Source: Azonexus sp.
GTDB taxonomy: Bacteria; Pseudomonadota; Gammaproteobacteria; Burkholderiales; Rhodocyclaceae
Reading direction: 5' to 3'
DNA: 64,000 nt
Assembly: GCF_023150235.1 (NCBI RefSeq)
Contig: NZ_JAKLLH010000015.1
Coordinates: 37,840 to 101,839, forward strand
Each line of letters opens with the position of its first letter. The stretch's first letter is position 1. This document shows, one piece after another, positions 44,775 through 52,909 of this stretch. The notes beneath the pieces are model-generated. The model saw only the letters and a list, made by a program, of their open reading frames with translations, made no database searches and was not told where the DNA came from. Both the position numbers and the translations under genes were made by a program.

Positions 44775-44793
44775 AACCGGAGTTAGTCTTACG

Positions 44794-45489
44794 ATGAACC
44801 TCGCCGCCCTCGCTCCCCCAGCCCAAACGCCGGAATGGCGGCGTAGTGGGCATTTTTTCGTCCTCGCCCTGTTTCTTCATGCCTTGGTGCTGTTCTATCC
44901 CCTGCAGCGAGCAATCCAGCGAATGGAAGCACCACCTCTGCGCGTTCAACTGCTTGAGCCGCCACAAGCCCTGCCCATGGCCCCCTCTCCGCCAACACCG
45001 CCGGCGGCCAAGGAAAGCAAGCCACCCCGCCAGGAAAAGCCCCCCACTCCGCGACCACCACAACGCCAGCTCATCGCCCTTGCTGCCGAACAGGCCGCAC
45101 CGAGCGATTTCGCACTTCCCCAACCCAGTCAAGCGCCGGCCACCGTCGCCTCCACGCTTGCCCCGCCTGCCCCCGCCAGCCCGGTAGCCGCGCCTCAACC
45201 CACACTCACACCCGCGCGCTTCGACGCCGCATACCTGAACAATCCACGCCCGGCCTATCCACCGCTCTCGCGCCGACTGGGAGAAGAGGGCAAGGTCATG
45301 TTGCGCGTACGAGTAGCCAGCGATGGCCAAACACTCACGGTCGACATCGAAAAAAGCAGCAATTTCCCACGCCTCGACGATGCCGCCCGCCAGGCCGTCA
45401 GCCGCTGGCGCTTCGTTCCGGCCCGGCGCGGCGATGAAACAGTCGAAGCAACGGTAATCGTGCCGCTGGTGTTCCATCTCGACGATTGA
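44794..45489 (+). CDS. tonB: TonB protein
   Basis: 231 residues. Cytoplasmic start, one membrane helix (HFFVLALFLHALVLFYPL) with the conserved histidine, a long Pro-rich spacer (about 50-140, PPTPPAAKESKPPRQEKPPTP) that spans the periplasm, and a C-terminal domain YPPLSRRLGEEGKVMLRVRV ending FVPARRGDE...VPLVFHLDD. It most likely energises the two receptors just upstream. The leader has a set of competing hairpins. Confidence 0.9.
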   Translation: MNLAALAPPAQTPEWRRSGHFFVLALFLHALVLFYPLQRAIQRMEAPPLRVQLLEPPQALPMAPSPPTPPAAKESKPPRQEKPPTPRPPQRQLIALAAEQAAPSDFALPQPSQAPATVASTLAPPAPASPVAAPQPTLTPARFDAAYLNNPRPAYPPLSRRLGEEGKVMLRVRVASDGQTLTVDIEKSSNFPRLDDAARQAVSRWRFVPARRGDETVEATVIVPLVFHLDD

Positions 45490-45516
45490 TCCGTACCGGC
45501 AAAAAGCAGGTAGAAT
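45486..45516 (+). promoter_or_regulatory. Possible tmRNA promoter
   Basis: TTGATC (45486-45491) and TAGAAT (45511-45516) are separated by 19 bp, and the mature tmRNA starts 54 bp later, leaving room for a 5' precursor. The -35 overlaps the tonB stop. Confidence 0.35.
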
Positions 45517-45569
45517 GCCCGAACTTTCTTGCAGTACCGGCGTCCTAGCGATGCCTGTAGCAGAACACA

Positions 45570-45930
45570 GGGGCCGACCTGGCTTCGACGTGGGTTGCAA
45601 AGCAGGACAGGGCATACCGAGGCCCAGTTACCTCGTAAAACCGCTGGAAATCAATAAACGCCAACGACGAATCGTTCGCACTCGCCGCCTAAACCCGGCG
45701 AGCGCTGCACTAGCCTGCTGATGGGTTAGGCCGGGCAACCGGCAGCAGCGTCACTTGCATCAGATAAGGATCCGCAGTGCTGCGGGGTGGATCACGAAAA
45801 CTTAGCAGATCGCCTGAAGCGAGCCTGTTCGGCCGGCGCGCGAGGGTTAAATTCAGTCGACCGGACTAAGTATGTAGAACTGCCTGTAGAGTGCTTGCGG
45901 ACGGGGGTTCGATCCCCCCCGGCTCCACCA
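45570..45930 (+). ncRNA. ssrA: Transfer-messenger RNA (tmRNA)
   Basis: A 361-nt single-piece tmRNA that rescues stalled ribosomes. The 5' end GGGGCCGACCTGGCTTCGACG and the 3' end with T-loop GGTTCGATCC and GGCTCCACCA form the alanyl-tRNA-like domain. The tag frame at 45660-45692 encodes ANDESFALAA followed by TAA. The terminal LAA is the usual degradation signal for ClpXP. Confidence 0.97.
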
Positions 45931-45937
45931 AATTGAA

Positions 45938-45965
45938 GGGCTCGGATAATCTCCGGGCCCTTTTT
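45938..45965 (+). terminator. Intrinsic terminator of ssrA
   Basis: GGGCTCGG (45938-45945) pairs with CCGGGCCC (45953-45960, one G-T pair), followed by TTTTT. Confidence 0.9.
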
Positions 45966-46109
45966 CTTGTCTGAAATCCCCGCGCCACGCGGGGTTCCGG
46001 CCGCCTGTGCCGCGGGTGGTCACCAGCCGAAACGCCCGAAATCGGCCACTTTCTCTGCCAGAGCCGTCGCTGTTCTCCGATTGGCCTGCGGGTAGGCGCA
46101 GATCGTGGT

Positions 46110-46262
46110 CTAGCCCGGAAATTTCACAATCCCTCGAAGAAGGTGAAATTTGCTGCGGGTAAAGGAGAGAGTGTCGGCCAGTTGCTGCAGCCGGGTCAAC
46201 TTGATGTGGATGGCGGCGGCGCGGGCGCGATAGGCGTCAAGCGCGGTGGTCTGGGTGGTCAT
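46110..46262 (-). pseudogene. Short ORF, probable truncated small conserved protein
   Basis: 50 residues starting MTTQTTALDAYRARAAAIHIKLTRLQQLAD, with GGAG 7 nt before the ATG. The start recalls a family of roughly 60-residue betaproteobacterial proteins of unknown function that continue LADDHFG..., but here the frame departs after QQLAD and ends early, suggesting a frameshifted or truncated copy. The identification is from memory and weak. Confidence 0.35.
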
Positions 46263-46351
46263 GGTGGGCTCCAGGTTGATTGATGACACCAACATTCACG
46301 CGCTGAACGATCAAGAAGCCAAACGAATGCCCTGTCTATAGTTGTGCCACA

Positions 46352-46365
46352 TTGATACACATCAG
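46352..46365. promoter_or_regulatory. Fnr-like box upstream of the small minus-strand ORF
   Basis: TTGAT-ACAC-ATCAG differs from TTGAT-N4-ATCAA by one base and lies 90 bp upstream of the small ORF at 46262. Confidence 0.35.
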
Positions 46366-46398
46366 CCTGTCGGTCTGTGCCGGCTTCTGGCCGTTACT

Positions 46399-46716
46399 TC
46401 ATCCCAGGAGGATGCATTCTCCAGCCTGTTGCGTTGCCAGGGCCGAGAGTTTCTGCAGCAATTCGGCGCCGTCGCGAGTGTCGTGCCATGCGCCATCCTG
46501 CCAGCGGAAATGAAAGCCGCCAGCACGTGCGGCGACCCAGATTTCCCTGGCAACGGCATGACGATTGATGACAATCTTGCTGCCATCGGCAAATTCGATT
46601 TCGAGGATGCCGCCCGCCTGTAGCTCAAAATCGAGATCGGCACCGCTTGCCTCCAGGGCTTGGTCGATTTTTGCCAGTACGCTATCCGCCTCGCGGTTGA
46701 ATTCTTTGTCATCCAT
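46399..46716 (-). CDS. cyaY: Iron donor protein CyaY (frataxin homolog)
   Basis: 105 residues. The acidic N-terminal helix (MDDKEFNREADSVLAKIDQALE) and the beta-sheet with EIEFADGSKIVINRHAVAREIWVAARAGGFHF and DTRDGAELLQKLSAL define the frataxin fold. It delivers or senses iron for Fe-S cluster assembly on IscU. It is divergent from lptM, the usual neighbourhood (cyaY/lptM/lysA) in betaproteobacteria. Confidence 0.95.
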   Translation of the reverse strand: MDDKEFNREADSVLAKIDQALEASGADLDFELQAGGILEIEFADGSKIVINRHAVAREIWVAARAGGFHFRWQDGAWHDTRDGAELLQKLSALATQQAGECILLG

Positions 46717-46777
46717 CGTGTGCTACCATCCGTTTCTTTGTCTGCTGCCGCCTGTTGCGGCATTTTTGATTGCTTCC

Positions 46778-46975
46778 ATGTATCGATTTGCGGCGATTTT
46801 GCTGGCACTGCTCGCCAGCACCCAGCTTGGCGCCTGCGGCCAGAAGGGGCCGCTGATCCTGCCTCCCGGCCCGGTGCCGGAACCTCTGTTCGGACAAGCC
46901 AAGCATCTCCCACAAGCTGCGCCGGGCGCATTGCCGGCCGATGTTAGCACGCCCCGGAAAGACACCCCACAATGA
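46778..46975 (+). CDS. lptM: LPS translocon maturation lipoprotein LptM (YifL)
   Basis: 65 residues. Signal peptide with lipobox LGACGQKGPLILPP, the family signature; a short Pro-rich tail follows. LptM helps LptD oxidation and assembly in E. coli. The start ATG at 46778 gives the signal peptide; its stop overlaps the lysA start (ATGA). It is smaller than most callers expect. Confidence 0.9.
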   Translation: MYRFAAILLALLASTQLGACGQKGPLILPPGPVPEPLFGQAKHLPQAAPGALPADVSTPRKDTPQ

Positions 46976-48234
46976 GCTTCTTCACCCTCAAGAACGGCGT
47001 CCTGCACGCTGAAAACGTCGCCCTGACTGCGCTTGCCGCCGAATACGGCACTCCGGCCTATGTTTACTCGCGCGCCGCGCTGACTGCTGCGCTCAAGGAA
47101 TTCCAGGACGTCCTCGGCGCCCATCCGGCCGGTGCCGGCGCGCTGGTCTGCTACGCGGTCAAGGCCAACTCCAACCTCGCCGTGCTCAACGTCTTCGCGC
47201 GCATGGGCGCTGGTTTCGACATCGTTTCCGGCGGCGAATTGCAGCGTGTGCTGGCGGCTGGTGCCGATCCGAAAAAGGTGGTCTTCTCCGGCGTCGGCAA
47301 GACCGCCGCCGAGATGAAGCAGGCACTCGCTGCCGGCATTTTCTGCTTCAACATCGAATCCGCCCCCGAACTGGAGCGCCTCAATGAGGTTGCCGGCGAA
47401 TGTGGCCAGAAGGCGCCGGTCAGCTTCCGCGTCAATCCCAACGTCGACCCCAAGACCCACCCCTACATCTCGACCGGACTCAAGGAAGCCAAGTTCGGCG
47501 TTGCTTACGAGCAAGCGCTCGCCCTTTACCGCCGCGCCGCTGCTTTGCCGAACATTGCCGTCACCGGCATCGACTGCCACATCGGCTCGCAGTTGCTCGA
47601 CCCCTCGCCCTTCGTCGAAGCCCTCGACCGGATTTTGGCCCTGGTCGACCAGTTGACCGTGGAAGGCATCCAACTGCACCACATCGACATCGGCGGCGGC
47701 CTCGGCATCAAGTACAAGGCCGAACAGGAGCAACCGACCGTTGCCTCTTACCTCAATCCGCTGCTCGACAAGCTCGCCGGCCGTGGCCTGCAGATCGTCA
47801 TGGAACCGGGCCGCCGCCTGGTCGGCAACGCCGGCCTGCTGCTGACCCAGATCGAATTCCTCAAGGAAGGCGAAGGCAAGAACTTCGCGATCATCGACGC
47901 GGCGATGAACGACCTGATGCGTCCGGCGCTGTACGAAGCCTGGCACGACATCAACCCGGTAGTGCCGCGCGACGGCGCCAGCCGCGATTACGACGTGGTC
48001 GGCCCGGTTTGCGAAACCGGCGATTTCCTCGGCCAGGCCCGCCCGCTCAACGTTCAGCCCGGCGACCTGCTGGCGGTGATGTCGGCCGGCGCCTACGGCA
48101 TGGCGATGGCTTCCAACTACAACACCCGGCCACGCGCGGTCGAGCTGATGGTCGACGGCGACACGGTCCACGTCATCCGCCAGCGCGAAAGCGTCGAGCA
48201 GCTGTACGCCGGCGAATCCGTTCTGCCGGCCTGA
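46972..48234 (+). CDS. lysA: Diaminopimelate decarboxylase
   Basis: Makes L-lysine from meso-diaminopimelate with PLP. 420 residues: PLP lysine in CYAVKANSN (Lys64), HIGSQL, the Gly-rich GGGLGIKY, EPGRRLVGNAG and the C-terminal CETGDFLGQ with the active-site cysteine. It follows lptM by a 4-bp overlap and precedes the S4 protein by 2 bp. Confidence 0.97.
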   Translation: MSFFTLKNGVLHAENVALTALAAEYGTPAYVYSRAALTAALKEFQDVLGAHPAGAGALVCYAVKANSNLAVLNVFARMGAGFDIVSGGELQRVLAAGADPKKVVFSGVGKTAAEMKQALAAGIFCFNIESAPELERLNEVAGECGQKAPVSFRVNPNVDPKTHPYISTGLKEAKFGVAYEQALALYRRAAALPNIAVTGIDCHIGSQLLDPSPFVEALDRILALVDQLTVEGIQLHHIDIGGGLGIKYKAEQEQPTVASYLNPLLDKLAGRGLQIVMEPGRRLVGNAGLLLTQIEFLKEGEGKNFAIIDAAMNDLMRPALYEAWHDINPVVPRDGASRDYDVVGPVCETGDFLGQARPLNVQPGDLLAVMSAGAYGMAMASNYNTRPRAVELMVDGDTVHVIRQRESVEQLYAGESVLPA

Positions 48235-48236
48235 GC

Positions 48237-48608
48237 ATGGGCGTCCGCATCGACAAATGGCTGTGGGCCGGGCGTTTTTTCAAGACGCGCAGCCTCGCCA
48301 GCGATGCGGTCAGCGGCGGCAAGGTCAAACTCAACGGCGCCGCCGCCAAGCCGGCACGCGAAGTCAAACCCGGCGACCGGCTCGAAATCCACAACGGCGA
48401 CACCCGCTGGGAAGTAATCATCCAGGCGCTATCGGAAAAACGCGGCCCGGCGCCGGAGGCCAGGTTGCTGTACGAGGAAACGGCAGAGAGCATCGCCGCC
48501 CGCGAAGCCGAACAGCAGCGCCGCAAATTCACCGTCGAACCCGCCGCCGACCTGCACGGCCGCCCGACCAAGCGCGACCGACGGCAACTGCAGCGCATCG
48601 GGAGCTAG
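48237..48608 (+). CDS. S4-domain RNA-binding protein, HslR/Hsp15-like
   Basis: 123 residues. The S4 domain (VRIDKWLWAGRFFKTRSLASDAVSGGKVKLNG) and a basic C-terminal tail (HGRPTKRDRRQLQRIG) match heat-shock protein 15, which binds 50S subunits carrying an aborted nascent chain. Its TAG stop is part of the first unit of the octamer array that follows directly. Confidence 0.9.
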   Translation: MGVRIDKWLWAGRFFKTRSLASDAVSGGKVKLNGAAAKPAREVKPGDRLEIHNGDTRWEVIIQALSEKRGPAPEARLLYEETAESIAAREAEQQRRKFTVEPAADLHGRPTKRDRRQLQRIGS

Positions 48609-48744
48609 TTGCCTAGTTGCCTAGTTGCCTAGTTGCCTAGTTGCCTAGTTGCCTAGTTGCCTAGTTGCCTAGTTGCCTAGTTGCCTAGTTGCCTAGTTGC
48701 CTAGTTGCCTAGTTGCCTAGTTGCCTAGTTGCCTAGTTGCCTAG
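48609..48744. repeat. 17 perfect tandem copies of the octamer TTGCCTAG
   Basis: 136 bp of uninterrupted TTGCCTAG, beginning right after the hslR-like stop codon (GAGCTAG). Because 8 is not a multiple of 3, TAG appears in every plus-strand frame, and also in every minus-strand frame. It is not in a coding region. Degenerate copies occur after thrH (30501-30533). Confidence 0.98.
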
Positions 48745-48772
48745 CCTCGATCCTCGATCCTCGATCCTCGAT
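48745..48772. repeat. Four tandem copies of CCTCGAT after the octamer array
   Basis: CCTCGAT repeated four times, then CCTCAACTCCCC. The same CTCGATCC words follow the degenerate octamers at 30580-30600, so the two blocks form a composite element. Confidence 0.9.
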
Positions 48773-48785
48773 CCTCAACTCCCCC

Positions 48786-49706
48786 CTAAAGCACCCAGGC
48801 CAGCGCCAGCGGCAGGAAGAGCAGCGCGGCCAGGTTGCCGATCAGCACGATCGACGCGACCCGTTGCGGTTCCTGCTGGTAGCGCTCGGCGAAGAGGAAG
48901 TTGAGCACCGCCGGCGGCAGGGCGCCGAAGACGAACAGCATCGCCGCGTCACGCCCGTGCAGGCCGAGCAGCTGGATCAGCCCGAGCGCGATCAGCATCC
49001 CGGCGACCGGCCGCAGCAAGGCGCTGCCGACCGCCAGCTTCCATTCGTTGAAACGCACGTCGGTCATCCGCACGCCGAGCGAGAACAGCAGCAGCGGCAC
49101 CGAGACGTCGCCAAGCATCTTGATCGCGATCAGCGCCGGTGGCCACACCGGGATTTTGAAGATCGCCACGGTCAACCCGGCGATGGCGGCAAAAACCACC
49201 GGAATCCGCCACAAGGTCAGCAGCCGCGTGCTCGGGTCGAGCAGGCGGGCACCGAAGGAGAAATGCAGCGTGTTCTCGACCATGAACAAGATCACCGCCG
49301 CTGGCAGCGCACTCTCGCCCCAGGCCAGCACCGCCAGCGGCAGGCCGATATTGCCGGAGTTGTTGAACAGCATCGGCGGCACCAGGGTTTTCGGCTGCAC
49401 GCCGCACAGCTTGGCCGCTGGCCACGCCAGCAGGCCGCACAGCGCCAGCAGCAGGAAACCGGCGAGTGCCAGCGGCGCGTAGGCAGCGAGGTCGAAGGAC
49501 TTGCCGGCCATCGCGGCAAAGACCAGCGCCGGCACGAAAACATCCATGTTCAGGCGGTTGGCCACCGCCATTTCCGGCTTGTGCTTGCGCGCGTAGAAGA
49601 AACCAGCGGCAACGATGCCGAAGATCGGGAACAGGATCGCCGCCAGGCGCAGGCTGAGACTGGCATTTTCCACGGGCTGCACTCCACCAAAGACGATGGC
49701 CGGCAT
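48786..49706 (-). CDS. AEC-family (auxin efflux carrier-like) transporter
   Basis: 306 residues with about ten membrane helices in two five-helix halves. The family motif FNNSGNIGLPLAV is in the middle, and VPLLLFSLGVRM in the second half. Substrates in bacteria are often malonate, malate or other acids; the substrate here is unknown. The ATG at 49706 (MPAIVFGGVQ) is one of several possible starts. It runs convergent to the hslR-like gene across the repeat array. Confidence 0.85.
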   Translation of the reverse strand: MPAIVFGGVQPVENASLSLRLAAILFPIFGIVAAGFFYARKHKPEMAVANRLNMDVFVPALVFAAMAGKSFDLAAYAPLALAGFLLLALCGLLAWPAAKLCGVQPKTLVPPMLFNNSGNIGLPLAVLAWGESALPAAVILFMVENTLHFSFGARLLDPSTRLLTLWRIPVVFAAIAGLTVAIFKIPVWPPALIAIKMLGDVSVPLLLFSLGVRMTDVRFNEWKLAVGSALLRPVAGMLIALGLIQLLGLHGRDAAMLFVFGALPPAVLNFLFAERYQQEPQRVASIVLIGNLAALLFLPLALAWVL

Positions 49707-49788
49707 GATGCGCGCCACGGGCGCTGCCGGCCATCCGGGTTTGCCCGTGTGCGGCCCCCGCAAACCACGCGCAGGCCGGATACGAGCT

Positions 49789-49815
49789 AAAAAAAAGTGC
49801 TACAGCTTACAGCAC
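49789..49815 (-). terminator. Intrinsic terminator of hslVU
   Basis: On the minus strand GTGCT/AGCAC flank a 9-nt loop that contains the hslU stop, followed by eight T. The stem uses the last codons of hslU. Confidence 0.6.
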
Positions 49816-51156
49816 ATAGCGCGACAAATCCTCGTCAGCGGCGACTTCACCCAGCTTTTGATTGACATAGGCGGCGTCGACCAGGACCTGCTCCAGGCCG
49901 ATCTTGCCGGCGGCGAAGGAGACCTCTTCGAGCAGCTTTTCCATCACCGTATGCAGGCGGCGGGCGCCGATGTTCTCGGTCCGTTCGTTCACCTGGAAGG
50001 CGATCTCGGCGAGGCGGCGGATGCCGTCGTCGGCGAACTCGATATTCACCCCTTCGGTCGCCAGCAAGGCCTGGTATTGCTTGGTCAGACAGGCGTCGGT
50101 CTGGGTCAGGATGCACTCGAAATCGGCGACCGACAGCGAATCCAGCTCGACACGAATCGGGAAGCGGCCCTGCAGCTCGGGGATCAGGTCGGACGGCTTG
50201 GATAGATGGAAAGCGCCGGATGCGATGAACAGGATGTGATCGGTCTTGATCATGCCGTACTTGGTGGAAACGGTCGTCCCTTCGACCAGCGGCAGCAGGT
50301 CGCGCTGCACGCCCTGGCGCGAGACGTCGGCGCCCTGCATCTCGGAGCGGCTGGCGACCTTGTCGATTTCGTCGATGAAGACGATGCCGTTCTGCTCAAC
50401 CGCCTTGACCGCCTCCAGCTTCAGCTCCTCGTCATTGACCAGCTTGGCGGCTTCCTCGTCGGTGAGCAGCTTCAAGGCTTCCTTGATCTTCATCTTGCGC
50501 GACTTCTTCTTGCCGCCGCCCATGTTCTGGAACATGCCCTGAATCTGCTGGGTCAGTTCCTCCATCCCCGGCGGCGCGAAGATCTCGGCCTGCATCGCCG
50601 GCATCGCCAGCTCAATGTCGATTTCCTTGTCGTCGAGTTCGCCCTCGCGCAATTTCTTGCGGAATTTCTGGCGGGTCGCGTTATCGGCGGTCGCCGCGTT
50701 GTCTTCGGCAAAAAAGCCGGGGCTGCGCGCCGGCGGCAGCAGCACGTCGAGCACGCGGTCCTCGGCGGCATCCTCGGCGCGCGGACGCATCGCCTTGATC
50801 GCCCGCTCGCGCTGGCTCTTGATCGCCATCTCGACCAGATCGCGGATGATGGTCTCGACATCGCGGCCGACATAACCGACCTCGGTAAACTTGGTCGCCT
50901 CGACCTTGATGAAGGGCGCATTGGCCAGCCGCGCCAGCCGGCGCGCAATCTCGGTCTTGCCGACGCCGGTCGGCCCGATCATCAGGATGTTCTTGGGCGT
51001 GATCTCCTGGCGCAGCGGCTCGGCCACCTGCGCCCGCCGCCAGCGGTTGCGCAAGGCAATCGCCACCGACTTCTTGGCCGCGTTCTGGCCGACGATGTGC
51101 TTGTCGAGTTCGGAAACGATCTCCAGCGGGGTGAAACCCAGAATCGAGGTACTCAT
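49807..51156 (-). CDS. hslU: ATP-dependent protease ATPase subunit HslU
   Basis: 449-residue AAA+ unfoldase of the HslVU protease. Walker [14 protein letters not shown], Walker [10 protein letters not shown], pore loop GYVGRDVE, the inserted I domain (about 110-240) and the C-terminal tail DLSRYVL that inserts into HslV are present. Its start overlaps the hslV stop by 4 bp, and both are under the sigma-32 promoter. Confidence 0.97.
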   Translation of the reverse strand: MSTSILGFTPLEIVSELDKHIVGQNAAKKSVAIALRNRWRRAQVAEPLRQEITPKNILMIGPTGVGKTEIARRLARLANAPFIKVEATKFTEVGYVGRDVETIIRDLVEMAIKSQRERAIKAMRPRAEDAAEDRVLDVLLPPARSPGFFAEDNAATADNATRQKFRKKLREGELDDKEIDIELAMPAMQAEIFAPPGMEELTQQIQGMFQNMGGGKKKSRKMKIKEALKLLTDEEAAKLVNDEELKLEAVKAVEQNGIVFIDEIDKVASRSEMQGADVSRQGVQRDLLPLVEGTTVSTKYGMIKTDHILFIASGAFHLSKPSDLIPELQGRFPIRVELDSLSVADFECILTQTDACLTKQYQALLATEGVNIEFADDGIRRLAEIAFQVNERTENIGARRLHTVMEKLLEEVSFAAGKIGLEQVLVDAAYVNQKLGEVAADEDLSRYVL

Positions 51157-51689
51157 TCGAGGACTTCCAGCGTGAAATTGCGGTTAGTGTAAATGCACAG
51201 ATCGCCGGCAATCTCCAGCGACTTGGTGACGATCTCCAGCGGCGACAGCTCGGTATTCTCCAGCAAGGCCCGCGCCGCGCTCTGCGCGTATGCCCCGCCC
51301 GAACCGATGGCGACGATGCCATGCTCCGGCTCCAGCACGTCGCCGTTGCCGGTAATCACCAGCGACGCATCGCGGTCCGCCACCGACAACATCGCCTCCA
51401 GCCGGCGCAAGGCGCGGTCCGAGCGCCAATCCTTCGCCAGCTCCACCGCCGAACGCACCAGATTGCCCTGATGCTTCTCCAGCTTGGCCTCGAAGCGCTC
51501 GAACAGCGTAAACGCATCCGCCGTCCCGCCGGCAAACCCGGCCAGAATCCGGCCGTTATACAAACGCCGCACCTTCTTCGCCGTCCCTTTGATGACGATA
51601 TTACCCAGCGTAACCTGCCCATCCCCCCCCATCGCCACCAAATTGCCCCGGCGCACGGAAAGAATGGTCGTGCCGTGATACTGCTCCAT
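51153..51689 (-). CDS. hslV: ATP-dependent protease peptidase subunit HslV
   Basis: 178 residues; an N-terminal nucleophile hydrolase. After processing, the Thr in [10 protein letters not shown] becomes the N-terminal nucleophile; [12 protein letters not shown] and [14 protein letters not shown] are the family motifs. The ATG at 51689 (MEQYHGTT) with AGGA 8 nt upstream is preferred over one 3 codons earlier. Degrades unfolded and regulatory proteins with HslU. Confidence 0.96.
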   Translation of the reverse strand: MEQYHGTTILSVRRGNLVAMGGDGQVTLGNIVIKGTAKKVRRLYNGRILAGFAGGTADAFTLFERFEAKLEKHQGNLVRSAVELAKDWRSDRALRRLEAMLSVADRDASLVITGNGDVLEPEHGIVAIGSGGAYAQSAARALLENTELSPLEIVTKSLEIAGDLCIYTNRNFTLEVLE

Positions 51690-51721
51690 GAGAGACATCC
51701 TGAACGAGAGATAAGGGGGGT

Positions 51722-51749
51722 AGATGGGGATGAATCCGGGGGATTCAAG
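51722..51749 (-). promoter_or_regulatory. Heat-shock sigma-32 promoter of hslVU
   Basis: On the minus strand CTTGAA (51749-51744), 14-bp spacer, CCCCATCT (51729-51722) is a near-perfect RpoH promoter, about 30 bp before the hslV start. Confidence 0.9.
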
Positions 51750-51934
51750 AGGGGTTCATTCCCGGACACCCCTCGCTTTTGCATGCGCCCGAATAGCGGA
51801 AAGCCACTCCAGAAGGCAGCGCTGTCTTTTCAGCAGGCAAAAACCCGACAAACGGGATAAAAAATGACGCCAAGACAATACAATTGACATCTATTCCAGG
51901 CACTTCAAGACCGATTTTCGAGGTTCCAAATAAA

Positions 51935-52909
51935 ATGCACCAGCTCACTCCCGGCAACCTGAAAACCATCCTGCATTCCAAGCGGGCCAATCTCTACTAT
52001 CTTGAACACTGCCGCCTCCTGGTCAACGGCGGGCGGGTCGAATACGTCACCGAGGCCGGCAGCCAGTCGCTGTACTGGAATATTCCCATCGCCAACACCA
52101 CCACCGTGCTACTCGGCACCGGCACCTCGGTCACGCAGGCAGCGATGCGCGAGCTGGCCAAGGCCGGGGTCATGGTCGGCTTTTGCGGCGGTGGCGGCAC
52201 GCCGCTGTTTTCGGCCAATGAAATCGACGTCGAATTCGCCTGGTTCGCGCCGCAAAGCGAATATCGCCCGACCGAATACCTGCAAGCCTGGGTGCGCTTC
52301 TGGTTTGACGACGAGCGACGCCTCGCCGCCGCCAAGGCTTTCCAGCACCAGCGCCTGGATTTCGTCGCCCGCCACTGGCTCAACAGCCGCACGCTCGCCG
52401 ATCAGGATTTCAAACTCAGCGAAGCCCGCCTGACTTCCGCCCTGGCCACCTCGCGCCAGCACATCGATGCCGCCCCGGACAACACCGCTCTGCTCACCGA
52501 AGAAGCGCGCCTGAGCAAGCAATTGTTCAAACTGGCGGTCGACGCCGTTGATTACGGCGAATTCACCCGTGCCAAGCGCGGCAGCGGCACTGACCCGGCC
52601 AACCGTTTTCTCGACCACGGCAACTACCTCGCCTACGGCCTGGGTGCGACCGCCGCCTGGGTGCTTGGCCTGCCACATGGCCTCGCCGTGCTGCACGGCA
52701 AAACCCGCCGGGGCGGCTTGGTCTTTGACATTGCCGATCTGGTCAAGGATGCCCTCGTCCTGCCGCAAGCCTTCATCAGCGCCCAACGCGGCGACGACGA
52801 GCAAGCCTTCCGCCAAGCCTGCATCGACCGCTTCACCCAGGCCGAAGCGCTGGATTTCATGATTGACACCGTCAAAGCCGTGGCCCTGGCGCAAGGGATG
52901 GCGGCATGA
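51935..52909 (+). CDS. cas1: CRISPR-associated endonuclease Cas1, type I-F
   Basis: 324 residues, the same length as type I-F Cas1 proteins. Integrase that inserts new spacers with the Cas2 domain of Cas2-3. The alpha-helical catalytic domain has LPHGLAVLHGKTRRGGLVFDIADLVKD, holding the conserved His and Asp residues, and an earlier Glu in LLTEEARLSKQLF. The ATG at 51935 (MHQLTPGNLKTILHSKRANLYYLEHCR) is the family start; a TTG at 51884 adds no conserved sequence. A TTGACA box lies at 51884-51889. Its end overlaps cas3 by 4 bp. Confidence 0.96.
   Translation: MHQLTPGNLKTILHSKRANLYYLEHCRLLVNGGRVEYVTEAGSQSLYWNIPIANTTTVLLGTGTSVTQAAMRELAKAGVMVGFCGGGGTPLFSANEIDVEFAWFAPQSEYRPTEYLQAWVRFWFDDERRLAAAKAFQHQRLDFVARHWLNSRTLADQDFKLSEARLTSALATSRQHIDAAPDNTALLTEEARLSKQLFKLAVDAVDYGEFTRAKRGSGTDPANRFLDHGNYLAYGLGATAAWVLGLPHGLAVLHGKTRRGGLVFDIADLVKDALVLPQAFISAQRGDDEQAFRQACIDRFTQAEALDFMIDTVKAVALAQGMAA

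Larger units (their letters stand above)
45966..46398. other. 433-bp region with little coding content between ssrA and cyaY
   Basis: Apart from a small minus-strand frame (46110-46262) and an Fnr-like half-perfect box (46352-46365), I see no gene. The part 45966-46109 looks non-coding. Confidence 0.5.
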
